The notes beneath the pieces are model-generated. The model was not told the origin of the DNA, ran no database searches, and saw only the letters and a program-made list of their open reading frames with translations. A DNA stretch of 64,000 bases from NCBI GenBank assembly GCA_965250115.1, contig CBDFNJ010000001.1:1364001-1428000 (forward strand), given 5' to 3'. Made by a program: the position numbers and the translations under genes. Within the stretch, counting starts at the first letter, position 1; every line of letters starts with the position of its first letter. This DNA comes from CBDFHB01 sp965250115. GTDB lineage: Bacteria; Acidobacteriota; Vicinamibacteria; Marinacidobacterales; SMYC01. Positions 46,462 through 56,100 of the stretch are shown here, in pieces.

Positions 46462-49400
46462 CTACATCGCGCGTCGATACTGTCCGCCGACCTCGTAGAG
46501 CGCGTGCGTGATCTGACCCAGGCTCGCGACACGCACCGTATGCATCAGCTCGGAGAAAACATTACCTTGGCCACTCGCCGCGACCCGGCGTAGTCGTGAC
46601 AGAGCCGACTCGACATCGGCCGCGTGCTCGACATGAAACGCACGCAGTCTCGTCAGCTGAGCGTACTTCTCCTCGTCGCTCGCCCGCGCGAGGGCGACGT
46701 TCTCACCTTCTATTGGCTCGTCATCACTATCGAGATCGAGAAAACAGTTCACACCCACGATGGGAAGCTCACCACTGTCCTTTTTGAGCTCGTAGTGCAG
46801 TGACTCTTCCTGAATGCGACCACGCTGGTACTGAAGCTCCATCGCTCCGAGCACGCCGCCGCGCGCGTTGAGGCGATCGAACTCGGCAAGCACCGCCTCC
46901 TCGACCAAATCCGTGAGCTCCTCGAGGATGAACGAACCTTGAAGAGGGTTCTCGTTTTTTGTCATTCCGAGCTCGCGCCCGATGATCTGTTGAATCGCCA
47001 TGGCCCGCCGCACCGACTCTTCGGTGGGCGTCGTAATCGCTTCGTCATAGGCGTTGGTATGAAGCGAGTTGCAGTGGTCGTAGATCGCGGAAAGGGCCTG
47101 GAGTGTCGTGCGTATATCGTTGAATTGGATCTCTCGAGCGTGAAGCGACCGTCCCGAGGTCTGTATGTGGTACTTGAACTTCTGGCTTCGCTCGTTCGCG
47201 TCGTAACGCTCTCGCATCACGCGCGCCCAAATGCGGCGGGCCACGCGTCCCATGACGGCGTACTCGGGGTCGAGGCCGTTGCTGAAGAAGAAAGAAAGAT
47301 TCGGTGCGAAGTCGTCGATGCGCATCCCACGCGCCAGGTAGTACTCGACGTATGCGAAACCGTTCGCGAGCGTGAAGGCCAGTTGCGTAATCGGATTCGC
47401 TCCCGCTTCGGCGATGTGATATCCGGAGATGGAGACCGAGTAGAAATTGCGTATGTGATGATCGATGAAATACTGCTGCACATCGCCCATCAGTCTCAGC
47501 GCGAATTCCGTGGAGAAGATGCAGGTGTTCTGTGCTTGATCTTCCTTGAGAATATCGGCCTGAACCGTGCCCCGGACAGCGGAGAGAGTAGCGCAGCGAA
47601 TACGTTCGAGCTCCTCAGGATCGGGACTCGTCCCTCGTTCGGCCTCGAAGCGGCGAGCCGCCTCGTCGATGGCCGTATTGAAGAACATCGCGAGAATCGT
47701 CGAAGCGGGTCCGTTGATTGTCATCGAGACGCTCGTCCGAGGATCGGCGAGGTTGAATCCCCGGTAGAGGAGCTTCATGTCGTCCAAAGTGGCGATCGAG
47801 ACTCCGCCCTCTCCGATCTTCCCGAAGATGTCCGGCCGCTCGTCCGGGTCCTCCCCATAGAGCGTCACGCTGTCGAAGGCGGTAGACAGACGTTTCGCCT
47901 CGTCGTTGCGCGAAAGGAAATGAAATCGCTCGTTCGTGCGGCGCGGTCCTCCCTCGCCCGCGAATTGCCGGCGCGGTGACTCTTCGCCCCGCTTGAACGA
48001 ATATACGCCCGCGGTGAAGGGATACTGCCCCGGCAAGCCCTCCTTCGATCGAAACTCGAGCACCTCGCCCCAGTCTTCGAAACGCGGCACGGCCACCCTG
48101 GGTATTCTCGTCCCCGAGAGCGTCGTCGTGGTGGCCTCGACCTCGACCGTCTTGTCGCGAACGGGAAAGGCGACGCGCTCCTCCGCGTAGCGCCGCTTCA
48201 CTTGAGGCCACTCCTCGACGAGACGCCAGCTTTCCTCGGATAGCTCCGCTCTCAGGCTGTCGAAACGCTCGTCGAGCGTCCTCGCGACTTCGGGATCCTC
48301 GACTTCACGCCTGGCGCCATCGAGTCGATAGAGCCGCCGCGCGAGCGATACTTCGTTTCGAAGCCGACCCCGCTCGGTGCGAACGAGCTCGGTGATCTCG
48401 CCGAGGTAACCAACACGATTCTGCGGTATCGGAGACTTCTTCGGCGCGGAAGGAGGCTCCTCGTTCCTGCGACGGTGCGGTTCCGGCAGGCGGTCGAATC
48501 CTTCCGCGCGCAGTCGAGACAATAGACAGGAGTAAACCTCGTCCACGCCACCATCGCCGAACTGGCTGGCGATCGTGCCGAAGATCGGAAGGTCCTTGTC
48601 CGGAACGGCTGGTGCGACGGCCTGGTTTCGTCGGTACTGTTTGCGCACGTCCCGAATCGCGTCGAGCGCTCCCCGACGGTCGAACTTGTTGACAGCGACG
48701 ATGTCCGCGAAGTCGAGCATATCGATCTTCTCGAGCTGGGAGGGCGCGCCGTAGTCCGGCGTCATGACATAGAGGCTAACGTCGGCAAGGTCCGCGATTG
48801 CCGACGAGCCCTGACCGATGCCACTCGTCTCCACCAGGATGACGTCGAATCCCGAGGCTCGAAGAATCTGGATCGCCTCGCCCGTCACCGTCGAAATCTC
48901 CGTTCCCGATCCTCTCGTTGCCAGGCTCCGCATATAGACGTGCGGAGCGTTGATCGAGTTCATACGAATCCGATCGCCCAGCAGCGCCCCCCCGGCCTTC
49001 CGCTTCGTGGGGTCGATGGAGAGTACGGCGACCCGGAGCTCGGGCCCGTCGCGCAGAAGACGGCGCAGGAGCTCGTCCGTCACCGAGCTCTTACCGGCCC
49101 CGCCGGTTCCGGTAATGCCGATAACCGGAGCCGGATGACCGGACGATGCCTTCGAAAGCGCTTGCGCGAGCTCGGGCGTGATACGGCCACTGGTCTCGAC
49201 TTGAGTGATGAGCCGCGCGAGGCCGTTCACGGACTCCGTGCTCAAAAACGACAAGTCTCCGTTTGCCGTGACCGGGGTCAGTGCGGCGTCCGATGATCGA
49301 AGCATGTCATCGATAATCCCCGCGAGACCCAACTTGCGGCCGTCTTCCGGGGAATAGATTCTCGTGACCCCGGAGCTTTCGAGCTCCCGGATCTCGCGAG

Positions 49401-49722
49401 GCACTATCACGCCGCCACCGCCACCGAAGACGCGGACGTGGGGTGCGCCTCTCTCGCGAAGAAGGTCGACGAGGTATCGGAAGTACTCGCAGTGTCCTCC
49501 TTGATAGGAGCTCACGGCGATGGCTTGGGCATCCTCTTCGAGCGCGGCCTCGACGAGCTCGCCGACGGAACGATTGTGCCCCAGATGGATCACCTCGACG
49601 CCACGTGCCTGCAGGAGCCGGCGAATGATATTGATCGAGGCGTCGTGGCCATCGAACAGAGAGGCGGCCGTGACGAAGCGAAGTCGATGGCTGGGAACGT
49701 AGACCTCGTCGACCGTCGTCAT
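46462..49722 (-). CDS. icmF: Fused isobutyryl-CoA-type mutase IcmF
   Basis: A 1086-residue fusion with the IcmF domain order: an N-terminal B12-binding domain (FDGHDAS, D24-H26), a MeaI-like G-protein chaperone (P-loop GTGGAGKSS at 205-213, VNKFD), and the catalytic barrel (YSVSISGYHIAEAGANPITQLAFTLANGFAYVEYYL). The two substrate-determining residues are Phe587 in RQFAGEG and Gln731 in DQAQNTCIF. These match the Phe/Gln of IcmF and not the Tyr/Arg of methylmalonyl-CoA mutase. It interconverts isobutyryl- and n-butyryl-CoA or related acyl-CoAs using adenosylcobalamin. The G domain guards cofactor loading. Confidence 0.95.
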   Translation of the reverse strand: MTTVDEVYVPSHRLRFVTAASLFDGHDASINIIRRLLQARGVEVIHLGHNRSVGELVEAALEEDAQAIAVSSYQGGHCEYFRYLVDLLRERGAPHVRVFGGGGGVIVPREIRELESSGVTRIYSPEDGRKLGLAGIIDDMLRSSDAALTPVTANGDLSFLSTESVNGLARLITQVETSGRITPELAQALSKASSGHPAPVIGITGTGGAGKSSVTDELLRRLLRDGPELRVAVLSIDPTKRKAGGALLGDRIRMNSINAPHVYMRSLATRGSGTEISTVTGEAIQILRASGFDVILVETSGIGQGSSAIADLADVSLYVMTPDYGAPSQLEKIDMLDFADIVAVNKFDRRGALDAIRDVRKQYRRNQAVAPAVPDKDLPIFGTIASQFGDGGVDEVYSCLLSRLRAEGFDRLPEPHRRRNEEPPSAPKKSPIPQNRVGYLGEITELVRTERGRLRNEVSLARRLYRLDGARREVEDPEVARTLDERFDSLRAELSEESWRLVEEWPQVKRRYAEERVAFPVRDKTVEVEATTTTLSGTRIPRVAVPRFEDWGEVLEFRSKEGLPGQYPFTAGVYSFKRGEESPRRQFAGEGGPRRTNERFHFLSRNDEAKRLSTAFDSVTLYGEDPDERPDIFGKIGEGGVSIATLDDMKLLYRGFNLADPRTSVSMTINGPASTILAMFFNTAIDEAARRFEAERGTSPDPEELERIRCATLSAVRGTVQADILKEDQAQNTCIFSTEFALRLMGDVQQYFIDHHIRNFYSVSISGYHIAEAGANPITQLAFTLANGFAYVEYYLARGMRIDDFAPNLSFFFSNGLDPEYAVMGRVARRIWARVMRERYDANERSQKFKYHIQTSGRSLHAREIQFNDIRTTLQALSAIYDHCNSLHTNAYDEAITTPTEESVRRAMAIQQIIGRELGMTKNENPLQGSFILEELTDLVEEAVLAEFDRLNARGGVLGAMELQYQRGRIQEESLHYELKKDSGELPIVGVNCFLDLDSDDEPIEGENVALARASDEEKYAQLTRLRAFHVEHAADVESALSRLRRVAASGQGNVFSELMHTVRVASLGQITHALYEVGGQYRRAM

Positions 49723-49755
49723 CGCGACCGGGGAAGGAAACGTTTGAGCCCGAGG

Positions 49756-50070
49756 CTATTCTTGCTCTGCAGCTGCCGCGGGCTCTTGATCTTGCGACTG
49801 ATTGATGAGCTCTTTCAGCTCCTTGCCCGGCTTGAAGTAAGGTACCTTCTTGGCAGGCACGTCTACTCGTTCGCCCGTCTTGGGATTCCGACCTTTGCGA
49901 GACTCCCGCTGTCGGATGCGAAAGCTACCGAAACCCCGAAGCTCGATCTTGTCGCCCCGGTGCAGAGCGTCGATGATGCTCTTGAACACCGTATCGACGA
50001 TGATCTCGGAATGTTTCTTCGTCAGGTCCGATACCCGTGACACCTCTTCGATGAGTTCCGCTTTGGTCAT
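49756..50070 (-). CDS. HU/IHF family DNA-bending protein
   Basis: A 104-residue protein with the complete HU fold: MTKAELIEEVSRVSDLTKKHSEIIVDTVFKSIIDALHRGDKIELRGFGSF and the beta-arm RIRQRESRKGRNPKTGERVDVPAKKVPYFKPGKELK. An acidic tail of about 12 residues ends it. It bends DNA in nucleoid organisation. It lies right after rpsA, the position of ihfB in many proteobacteria (cmk-rpsA-ihfB), which favours an IHF-beta-like assignment, although the sequence alone does not separate IHF from HU. Confidence 0.93.
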   Translation of the reverse strand: MTKAELIEEVSRVSDLTKKHSEIIVDTVFKSIIDALHRGDKIELRGFGSFRIRQRESRKGRNPKTGERVDVPAKKVPYFKPGKELKELINQSQDQEPAAAAEQE

Positions 50071-50117
50071 GGCTGAAAGACTCCCTTCGACGCCACTCCG
50101 ATTAGAGTTTACCTGGA

Positions 50118-51893
50118 TTAGTTTTCCGAATCGTTCTCCGAGTGCTCTGGCTCGGGGTTCGCTGTCGAGCTCGAAGCAAAGGAAGCTCCGAAGTCGGCCA
50201 CATCGCCCAGCGTCGCGTTCGACGAGCCCTGGTTCGTGTAATTGGGCTCATAGTTCTCTATGTGTACCGCTCGAATCGAAAGGCCAATTTTCCGCTCCAG
50301 GGGTGAGATCTTGATGATCTTCATCGCGTAGGACTCACCCACCCGCAACTTGTCTTCGGGCTTCTCCACTCGTTCGTCATCCACTTCGGAAATGTGAAGA
50401 AGGCCCTCGATCCCCTCCTCGATCTCGACGAAGGCGCCGAAGTTCGTGAGGCGAACGACCTTGCCGTCCACGACGTCACCTTCCTGATGCCGATTGAAGA
50501 ACTCTTCCCAGACGTCCTCTCCGAGCTGCTTCAAGCCGAGAGACAGACGCTGATTCTCCGCGTCGACATTCAACACGATGGCATCGACGTCGTCACCCTT
50601 CGTCAGAACCTCCGACGGATGGCTAACACGCTTGTTCCAGCTCATGTCGGAAATATGGATGAGGCCATCGATGCCTTCCTCGACCTCGACGAAGGCACCG
50701 AAATCGGTGAGGTTTCTCACCTTGCCCTGGATGCGGGATCCGGTCTGGTATTTCTCCGCGAGCTCCTGCCAAGGATTGGGCTCGACCTGCTTGAGTCCCA
50801 GGCTGATTCGGCGCTCAGAGACATCGACCTGAAGAACCATGGCTTCGACTTCGTCACCGACGGTGAGAACCTTGGACGGATGCTTGACGCGCTTGCTCCA
50901 GGACATCTCGGAGACGTGGATGAGACCTTCGACGCCTGGCTCGAGCTCAACGAAGGCGCCGTAGTCGGTGAGGCTCACGACCTTGCCCTTCAGCCTCGTG
51001 TTGACGGGGAAACGCTCCTGGGCCGACTCCCACGGATCGGGCGAAAGCTGCTTGTAGCCGAGCGAGACTCGCTCCGACTCACGGTCGAATTTGAGGACGA
51101 CCACTTGAACCTGATCGCCCACGGTGAACAGTTCGGAGGGGTGCTGGATCCGGCCGAAAGACATGTCGGTAATATGCAGGAGGCCGTCAATGCCTCCGAG
51201 ATCGATGAACGCCCCGTAGTCGGTCAAGTTTTTGACGACGCCCCGGAAGACTCGGCCTTCCTCGAGCGCGTCGAGAGTTTCCTGTTTGCGCCCCGCGAGG
51301 TGCTCTTCGAGCACGACTTTGCGAGACAGCACGATATTGCCGCGCTTCTTGTTGACCTTGATCACACGCATCTCGAGCTCTTGCCCTCTCAGGCTGTCGA
51401 GATTGCGCACGGGTCGGACGTCGACTTGCGAACCGGGCAGAAACGCCCGTACTCCGATATCGACCGCGAGACCCCCTTTGATACGCTCGATCACTCGGCC
51501 TTTCACTACCGCGCGACTGTGGTAGGCCTCTTCGATCTGATCCCAGACCTTCATCTTCTCGGCCTTTTCGCGCGAGAGCACGAGAAGGCCGTTCTTGTCT
51601 TCTGCTTTCTCGAGCAGAACTTCCACGGTGTCACCGACCTCGACGCTTATGACACCCTTTTCGTCGCGAAACTCGTTGACGTTGATCATGCCCTCGGACT
51701 TGTAGCCAACGTCCACGATCACTTCACTGTCGGAAACGTGCAACACCTTGCCGGAAACGACTTCCCCTTCGGCAACGTTGGCGTTGTACTGGTCGAGGAG
51801 TTTTTCGAACTCCTCCACAGGAATCATCGGTTCTTCGTCCTCCGCCATCCCTCCTTCGATCAGACTCTTCGTAGCGTTATTGGTTTCGGCCAT
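50118..51893 (-). CDS. rpsA: 30S ribosomal protein S1
   Basis: A 591-residue S1 with six S1 RNA-binding repeats (starting roughly at residues 41, 127, 211, 297, 384 and 470). The last four carry the typical LTDYGAF/LTNFGAF cores and (I/V)HISDMSW-type blocks. The acidic C-terminal tail is not conserved. S1 brings mRNA to the 30S subunit. A strong ribosome site TAGGAGGA precedes ATG 51893. It is flanked by cmk and the HU/IHF gene, a conserved order. The antisense strand is also widely open, which is an effect of GC-rich codon use. Confidence 0.97.
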   Translation of the reverse strand: MAETNNATKSLIEGGMAEDEEPMIPVEEFEKLLDQYNANVAEGEVVSGKVLHVSDSEVIVDVGYKSEGMINVNEFRDEKGVISVEVGDTVEVLLEKAEDKNGLLVLSREKAEKMKVWDQIEEAYHSRAVVKGRVIERIKGGLAVDIGVRAFLPGSQVDVRPVRNLDSLRGQELEMRVIKVNKKRGNIVLSRKVVLEEHLAGRKQETLDALEEGRVFRGVVKNLTDYGAFIDLGGIDGLLHITDMSFGRIQHPSELFTVGDQVQVVVLKFDRESERVSLGYKQLSPDPWESAQERFPVNTRLKGKVVSLTDYGAFVELEPGVEGLIHVSEMSWSKRVKHPSKVLTVGDEVEAMVLQVDVSERRISLGLKQVEPNPWQELAEKYQTGSRIQGKVRNLTDFGAFVEVEEGIDGLIHISDMSWNKRVSHPSEVLTKGDDVDAIVLNVDAENQRLSLGLKQLGEDVWEEFFNRHQEGDVVDGKVVRLTNFGAFVEIEEGIEGLLHISEVDDERVEKPEDKLRVGESYAMKIIKISPLERKIGLSIRAVHIENYEPNYTNQGSSNATLGDVADFGASFASSSTANPEPEHSENDSEN

Positions 51894-52052
51894 GCCTAAC
51901 TCGGTTCCTCCTAGAGCGATTTACAGGAAAGCACGCGTTCTTGTTCTTAGTGTCATCTGGACGGGCTCGCTAGCGATAGGGCGGGCTGACCTGCAAGCGG
52001 TTATCTTACTCTATCTAATTGGCTTATGTCAAGGAACGTTGGTCCCGATCGA

Positions 52053-52727
52053 TCACGAGGCGGGGAGATGCTCTCGGGCCTTCTCGAGAAGCTCCTTAAG
52101 CGTCTCTTCGGGCGTGAGATCGGTCGTATCGATGAGGATCGAGTCCTTCGCCCGTCTCAGAGGCGCGTGAGCGCGATTCCGATCGGCATCGTCCCGTACG
52201 GCAAGGTCCCGTGAGACTCGCGTGAAGGTCAGATCCTCCTCGCGGGACCGCTCGGTGAAGCGACGTTTCGCCCGCTCCTCCTGGCGCGCGTCGAGGAAGA
52301 ACTTCAGGTCGGCGTCCGGAAACACGGACGTTCCGATGTCGCGTCCTTCGAGAACGACTCCTCCCTCGGCCGCGATGCGCCTCCATAAATCAACAAGTAC
52401 CTCCCTAAGTTGTTTGTGTACAGCTACTTGGGAGGACACATTCGCAATGAGCTGCTCTCGAATCGCCTCGGAGACGTCTTCGTCGTCGAGATAGATGCGC
52501 TCCGAACGCTCCCCGGAAAAGACGATCTCCGACTGCCGCGCGAGCTCCGCCAGGCCGTCGCCGTCCGACAAGTCGAGACCGCGCCGAATCGCCTTCAGCG
52601 CCACCGCCCGGAACGTCGCACCCGTATCGAGATACATGAGGCCGAGCCGCTCCGCCAGATTACGGGCCGCGGTAGTCTTGCCGGCGCCGGCGGGTCCGTC
52701 GATGGCGATGATGGGGCGTCTTGTCAC
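52053..52727 (-). CDS. cmk: Cytidylate kinase
   Basis: A 224-residue kinase with the P-loop GPAGAGKTT (residues 11-19), LGLMYLDTGATFRAVAL, the CMP-binding block VVLEGRDIGTSVFPDADLKFFLDA, and the lid residues RAKRRFTERS. It phosphorylates CMP and dCMP for nucleotide synthesis. The start overlaps the pseudouridine synthase gene by 4 bp, and rpsA follows after about 160 bp. That gap contains the AT-rich stretch 51990-52025, a likely site for an rpsA promoter. Confidence 0.96.
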   Translation of the reverse strand: MTRRPIIAIDGPAGAGKTTAARNLAERLGLMYLDTGATFRAVALKAIRRGLDLSDGDGLAELARQSEIVFSGERSERIYLDDEDVSEAIREQLIANVSSQVAVHKQLREVLVDLWRRIAAEGGVVLEGRDIGTSVFPDADLKFFLDARQEERAKRRFTERSREEDLTFTRVSRDLAVRDDADRNRAHAPLRRAKDSILIDTTDLTPEETLKELLEKAREHLPAS

Positions 52728-53536
52728 CGCCGTCTCTCCACGGAGCGCGACACTCGGGGTCGAGACAGACGGGGGCTGCGACGGTCGCCGGCCACGTCCC
52801 GCCGGAGTTTTTCGATTTCTACGCTCGTGAGCTTTCGAAACCCTCCGGGAGGGATTCCGCGGCTGGAAAGACTCCCCACCCTCTCGCGGTGGAGTTCCCG
52901 CACAGGGTACCCAAGCACGCGAAACAAGCGACGGATCTCACGGTTCTTCCCCTGCCGCAAGACCACGCGCAGGCGAGTACGCTTTCGCTCGCTCTCGGAG
53001 CCCCCTCTCGGCTCCCTCGGCGCGCCGACCACGGCTACTTCGTCCACGACGAGGCGCTCTCCGTCGATGAAGACCCCGCGCGTGGCACGCTCGAGAATGC
53101 TCCGGGTCGGAAATCCCGCTACGGTCACGAGATACGTCTTTTTGACCCCGTATCTCGGATGCGTGAGCATTTGAGCGAGCTCACCATCGTCGGTGAGCAA
53201 GAGCAAACCCGTAGAGCCCATGTCTAACCTACCGACGGGGAACAGCGTCTGATAGGAAGCAGGCAAGAGCTCCATCACGGTACGGCGCCGACTCGGATCC
53301 GAGCGGGTCGTCACGTAACCCCGAGGCTTGTTCAGAGCGAGATAACGGCGTTTCGCCCGCGGTCGGACCCTCGTACCGTCGACACGGATGTCCTGCTTGC
53401 TCGGATCCGCGGACGAGCCAAGCTCGGTCACGACGAGCCCATCGACCTCGACCCGCCCCTCCTCAATCAGCTGCTCAGCTGCCCGGCGCGACGCGATCCC
53501 GGCACGAGACAGCACCTTTTGAAGACGTTCTTTCAC
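52724..53536 (-). CDS. rluB: RluB/RsuA-family 23S/16S rRNA pseudouridine synthase
   Basis: A 270-residue protein: S4 RNA-binding domain at 1-60 (LQKVLSRAGIASRRAAEQLIEEGRVEVDG), then the synthase with KPRGYVTT, the catalytic Asp105 in GRLDMGSTGLLLLTDDG, and the KKTYLV and GKNREIRRLF blocks. It isomerises a specific uridine in rRNA. RluB is more likely than RsuA given the neighbours scpA, scpB and cmk, a common grouping. A basic tail (RSPRLSRPRVSRSVERRR) is extra. Confidence 0.93.
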   Translation of the reverse strand: MKERLQKVLSRAGIASRRAAEQLIEEGRVEVDGLVVTELGSSADPSKQDIRVDGTRVRPRAKRRYLALNKPRGYVTTRSDPSRRRTVMELLPASYQTLFPVGRLDMGSTGLLLLTDDGELAQMLTHPRYGVKKTYLVTVAGFPTRSILERATRGVFIDGERLVVDEVAVVGAPREPRGGSESERKRTRLRVVLRQGKNREIRRLFRVLGYPVRELHRERVGSLSSRGIPPGGFRKLTSVEIEKLRRDVAGDRRSPRLSRPRVSRSVERRR

Positions 53537-53561
53537 GATCGTTCACCGACGTCTGTGGCGC

Positions 53562-54275
53562 TCAGGTCGCGTTCTCGGGCTGCCCCGCCTCGGAAACGTC
53601 CTCGACGGCTACCTCGGTGGCCGGTTCATTCACGCCGGCCTCGTCCAAAGCTTCCAGCACTTCGAGCTGGCTCGCTACCTCCTCGCCGAAGATCTCGGAC
53701 ATGTCGTTGAGCTCGGGAAGGTCTTTGACGTTCTTCAAGCCGAATCGGAGAAGGAACTCCCTGGTGGTCCCGTAGAGGAGCGGCCGCCCCACGACGTTCT
53801 TGCGGCCCACAATCTTGATGAGCTTCTTCTCGAGCAAGGTCCGGACGACGCTCGCCGAGCGCACCCCGCGGAGCTCCATGATTTCCGGCACAGTAGCCGG
53901 CTGACGGTAGGCAATGACCGCGAGGGTCTCGAGCGCTTGAATCGACAGTCGCGGGGGCCTAGGGGCATCGAACAATCGGCCCACGCATTCGTGGAGCTCG
54001 GGTCTCGTCGTAATCTGCCAGCCGCCCGCGACTTCGACAACCTGAAGACCGCGCCCCTCGCCATTGTAGAGCTCGACGAGCTCCAGGAGCGCCGGTTTGA
54101 CCCGATCGCCAGCCTCCGGAATCGTCTTCGTCAGCTCCCGAATCGACAGCGGACCGCCGGACGCGTAGAGGAGCGCCTCGATGCTGGCTCTCGTTTCTTC
54201 GACGGACAGAGTGGGTTTTGACTCCAGCGAGGAGGGGTCGACGCCTCGAGCTTCGATATCTACGTCATCCGGCAT
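53562..54275 (-). CDS. scpB: Segregation and condensation protein B
   Basis: A 237-residue ScpB with two winged-helix domains: SVEETRASIEALLYASGGPLSIRELTKTIPEA, and LETLAVIAYRQPATVPEIMELRGVRSASVVRTLLEKKLIKIVGRKNVVGRPLLYGTTREFLLRFGL. It forms the SMC-kleisin complex with ScpA for chromosome condensation and segregation. The N-terminus overlaps the end of scpA by 11 bp. The acidic tail is variable. Confidence 0.96.
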   Translation of the reverse strand: MPDDVDIEARGVDPSSLESKPTLSVEETRASIEALLYASGGPLSIRELTKTIPEAGDRVKPALLELVELYNGEGRGLQVVEVAGGWQITTRPELHECVGRLFDAPRPPRLSIQALETLAVIAYRQPATVPEIMELRGVRSASVVRTLLEKKLIKIVGRKNVVGRPLLYGTTREFLLRFGLKNVKDLPELNDMSEIFGEEVASQLEVLEALDEAGVNEPATEVAVEDVSEAGQPENAT

Positions 54276-55065
54276 GGTCGAGACGTGTCACGTGGATCGT
54301 TCCAAAGAGCTTCTGCTGAAAGATCCGGACGAGGCGCAGTCGAACCATCTCAAGGATGGCTAGAAAAGTGACGATGACGGTCGGCCTATCATAGGCCTCC
54401 TCGAACAAATCGACGAAGGTGCATTGAGAGCCAAGGCTCACACGATTCTTGAGACGCTCGATCATCTCCTCCATCGAAACGGTCTCGCGCTCAAACACCA
54501 GATCGGAGCGCTGCCGAACCCGCTCGAGCACCTCTCTAAAAGCGCTGATGAGCTCGAAGAGATCCACTTCCAGGAGAGGCTCTGCGGGTTCGCCGTTCCC
54601 GTTAGAGGGGGCGAGGGGGTCGACCGCGTCGTCGGGACGGACCCAGGTCGCGCTACGAATCTCCTCCTGCTGGTGAAGCTGCTGCGCGGCTTCCTTGTAG
54701 CGCTGGTAATCGAGCAAACGCGCCACGAGCTCCTCACGAGGATCGCAACCGCTGTCATCTTCGGTGCCGTCCTCGTGGGGGGGAGGCAAGAGCATTTTCG
54801 ATTTGAGGTGAATCAGGCTCGCTGCCATCACGAGAAACTCTCCCGCGAGGTTCAAATTGAGCTCTTCCATGAGCTCCAGGATCTCGAGGTACTGTTTCGT
54901 GATCTCGGAGATCGGAATGTCGTAGATATCGACTTCGCTCGTTCGAATCAGGTGGAGCAGCAGATCGAGTGGACCGTCGAAAATCGGAAGGCGGACGTGG
55001 TATTTGGGCTCGATCTCCCCGTCGTCGTCCGCAACCGGTCCCAGGTAGAGCTTGGTCAGACTCAT
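54265..55065 (-). CDS. scpA: Segregation and condensation protein A (kleisin)
   Basis: A 266-residue ScpA: N-terminal YHVRLPIFDGPLDLLLHLIRTSEVDIYDIPISEITKQYLEIL, the block NLNLAGEFLVMAASLIHLKSKMLLP, and a C-terminal winged helix (TVIVTFLAILEMVRLRLVRIFQQKLFGTIHVTR). It bridges SMC heads and binds ScpB. The start overlaps the trpS stop by 4 bp, so trpS, scpA and scpB are one coupled transcript. Confidence 0.96.
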   Translation of the reverse strand: MSLTKLYLGPVADDDGEIEPKYHVRLPIFDGPLDLLLHLIRTSEVDIYDIPISEITKQYLEILELMEELNLNLAGEFLVMAASLIHLKSKMLLPPPHEDGTEDDSGCDPREELVARLLDYQRYKEAAQQLHQQEEIRSATWVRPDDAVDPLAPSNGNGEPAEPLLEVDLFELISAFREVLERVRQRSDLVFERETVSMEEMIERLKNRVSLGSQCTFVDLFEEAYDRPTVIVTFLAILEMVRLRLVRIFQQKLFGTIHVTRLDHAG

Positions 55066-56066
55066 AAATCTCCCGCCGGTGGAAGCTGGATCGCGTCTCG
55101 AACCGCCTGCATTGTCTCATCCGCCACCTCGCGGGCGCGACGAGCCCCCGAAAGGTAGATGTCGCGCACGTCGTCCGGTCTCCGCTCGTATTCGTGGCGT
55201 CTCTCCGCGATCGGGGCGATATGCTCGACAACCCGGTCGGCCAGAGCGGATTTGCACTCGATGCAACCGATCCCTGCCGTTCGACATCCCTCCGAAGCCC
55301 AGGCCCTCGTCTCTTCGGAGGAGAACACTTTGTGGAGGTCGAACACAGGGCACTTGTCGGGGTCGCCGGGATCGGTGCGCCGTTTCCGCGCCGGGTCCGT
55401 CACCATCGTCTTCAACTTCGCTCGCAGGCTTGGCTCGTCCTCCGCAATGCTGATCGTATTGCCGTAGCTCTTGGACATCTTCCTGCCATCGGTACCGGGA
55501 AGCTTCGGCGTCGGGGTCAGCTTGACATCCGGCTCGGGGAGAACTCGGCCGTAGAAATTGTTGAAGCGGCGGGCGATCTCGCGGGTAAGCTCCACGTGCG
55601 GTTTCTGATCCTCACCGACCGGAACGAGGTCCGCCTGATAGATGAGGATGTCCGCGGCCTGCAGAAGCGGATATCCAAGAAACCCGTAGGTGTTCAGATC
55701 TTTCTCCCTGAGCTGGTCGATCTGCTCCTTGTAGGTCGGCACGCGCTCGAGCCAAGGGAGCGGGACGACCATGGACAGCAGGAGGTGCAGCTCGGCATGG
55801 GACGGTACGTGAGACTGCACGAAGAGCGTCGAGCGCTTCGGGTCCAGGCCCACGGCCAGAAAGTCGAGCGCGAGCTCGCGAACGTTGTTCCTGAGCTCGG
55901 ACGTGTCCGCATAGTCGGTAGTCAGAGCGTGCCAGTCCACAATGCAGTAGAGAGTGTCGAGCTCGTCCTGCATCGAGACCCAATTCTCGAAAGCGCCGAA
56001 GAGGTGACCGAGATGCGCCGCACCCGTGGGTCGCATGCCGGAAAGAACGCGCTTTTTTTTCGCCAT
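55062..56066 (-). CDS. trpS: Tryptophanyl-tRNA synthetase
   Basis: A 334-residue class I synthetase with the HIGH-type motif HLGH (18-21) in MRPTGAAHLGHLFGAFENW, the Trp-binding block GFLGYPLLQAADILIYQADLVPVGEDQKPHVELTREIARRFN, and KMSKS at 196-200. It charges tRNA-Trp. On the minus strand TAGCAT lies about 25 bp upstream of the start as a possible -10, so trpS may have its own promoter after uvrC. Confidence 0.97.
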   Translation of the reverse strand: MAKKKRVLSGMRPTGAAHLGHLFGAFENWVSMQDELDTLYCIVDWHALTTDYADTSELRNNVRELALDFLAVGLDPKRSTLFVQSHVPSHAELHLLLSMVVPLPWLERVPTYKEQIDQLREKDLNTYGFLGYPLLQAADILIYQADLVPVGEDQKPHVELTREIARRFNNFYGRVLPEPDVKLTPTPKLPGTDGRKMSKSYGNTISIAEDEPSLRAKLKTMVTDPARKRRTDPGDPDKCPVFDLHKVFSSEETRAWASEGCRTAGIGCIECKSALADRVVEHIAPIAERRHEYERRPDDVRDIYLSGARRAREVADETMQAVRDAIQLPPAGDL

Positions 56067-56100
56067 GTTTCGGGTTTCGGCCGGGATGCTAGCACAAAAC

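Noticed and set aside
50394..51899. A 501-codon open frame antisense to rpsA, and other long antisense frames (for example 14299-15042, 56578-57939).
   Set aside because: They mirror strongly conserved genes on the other strand and show no family features; they arise from GC-rich codon use.
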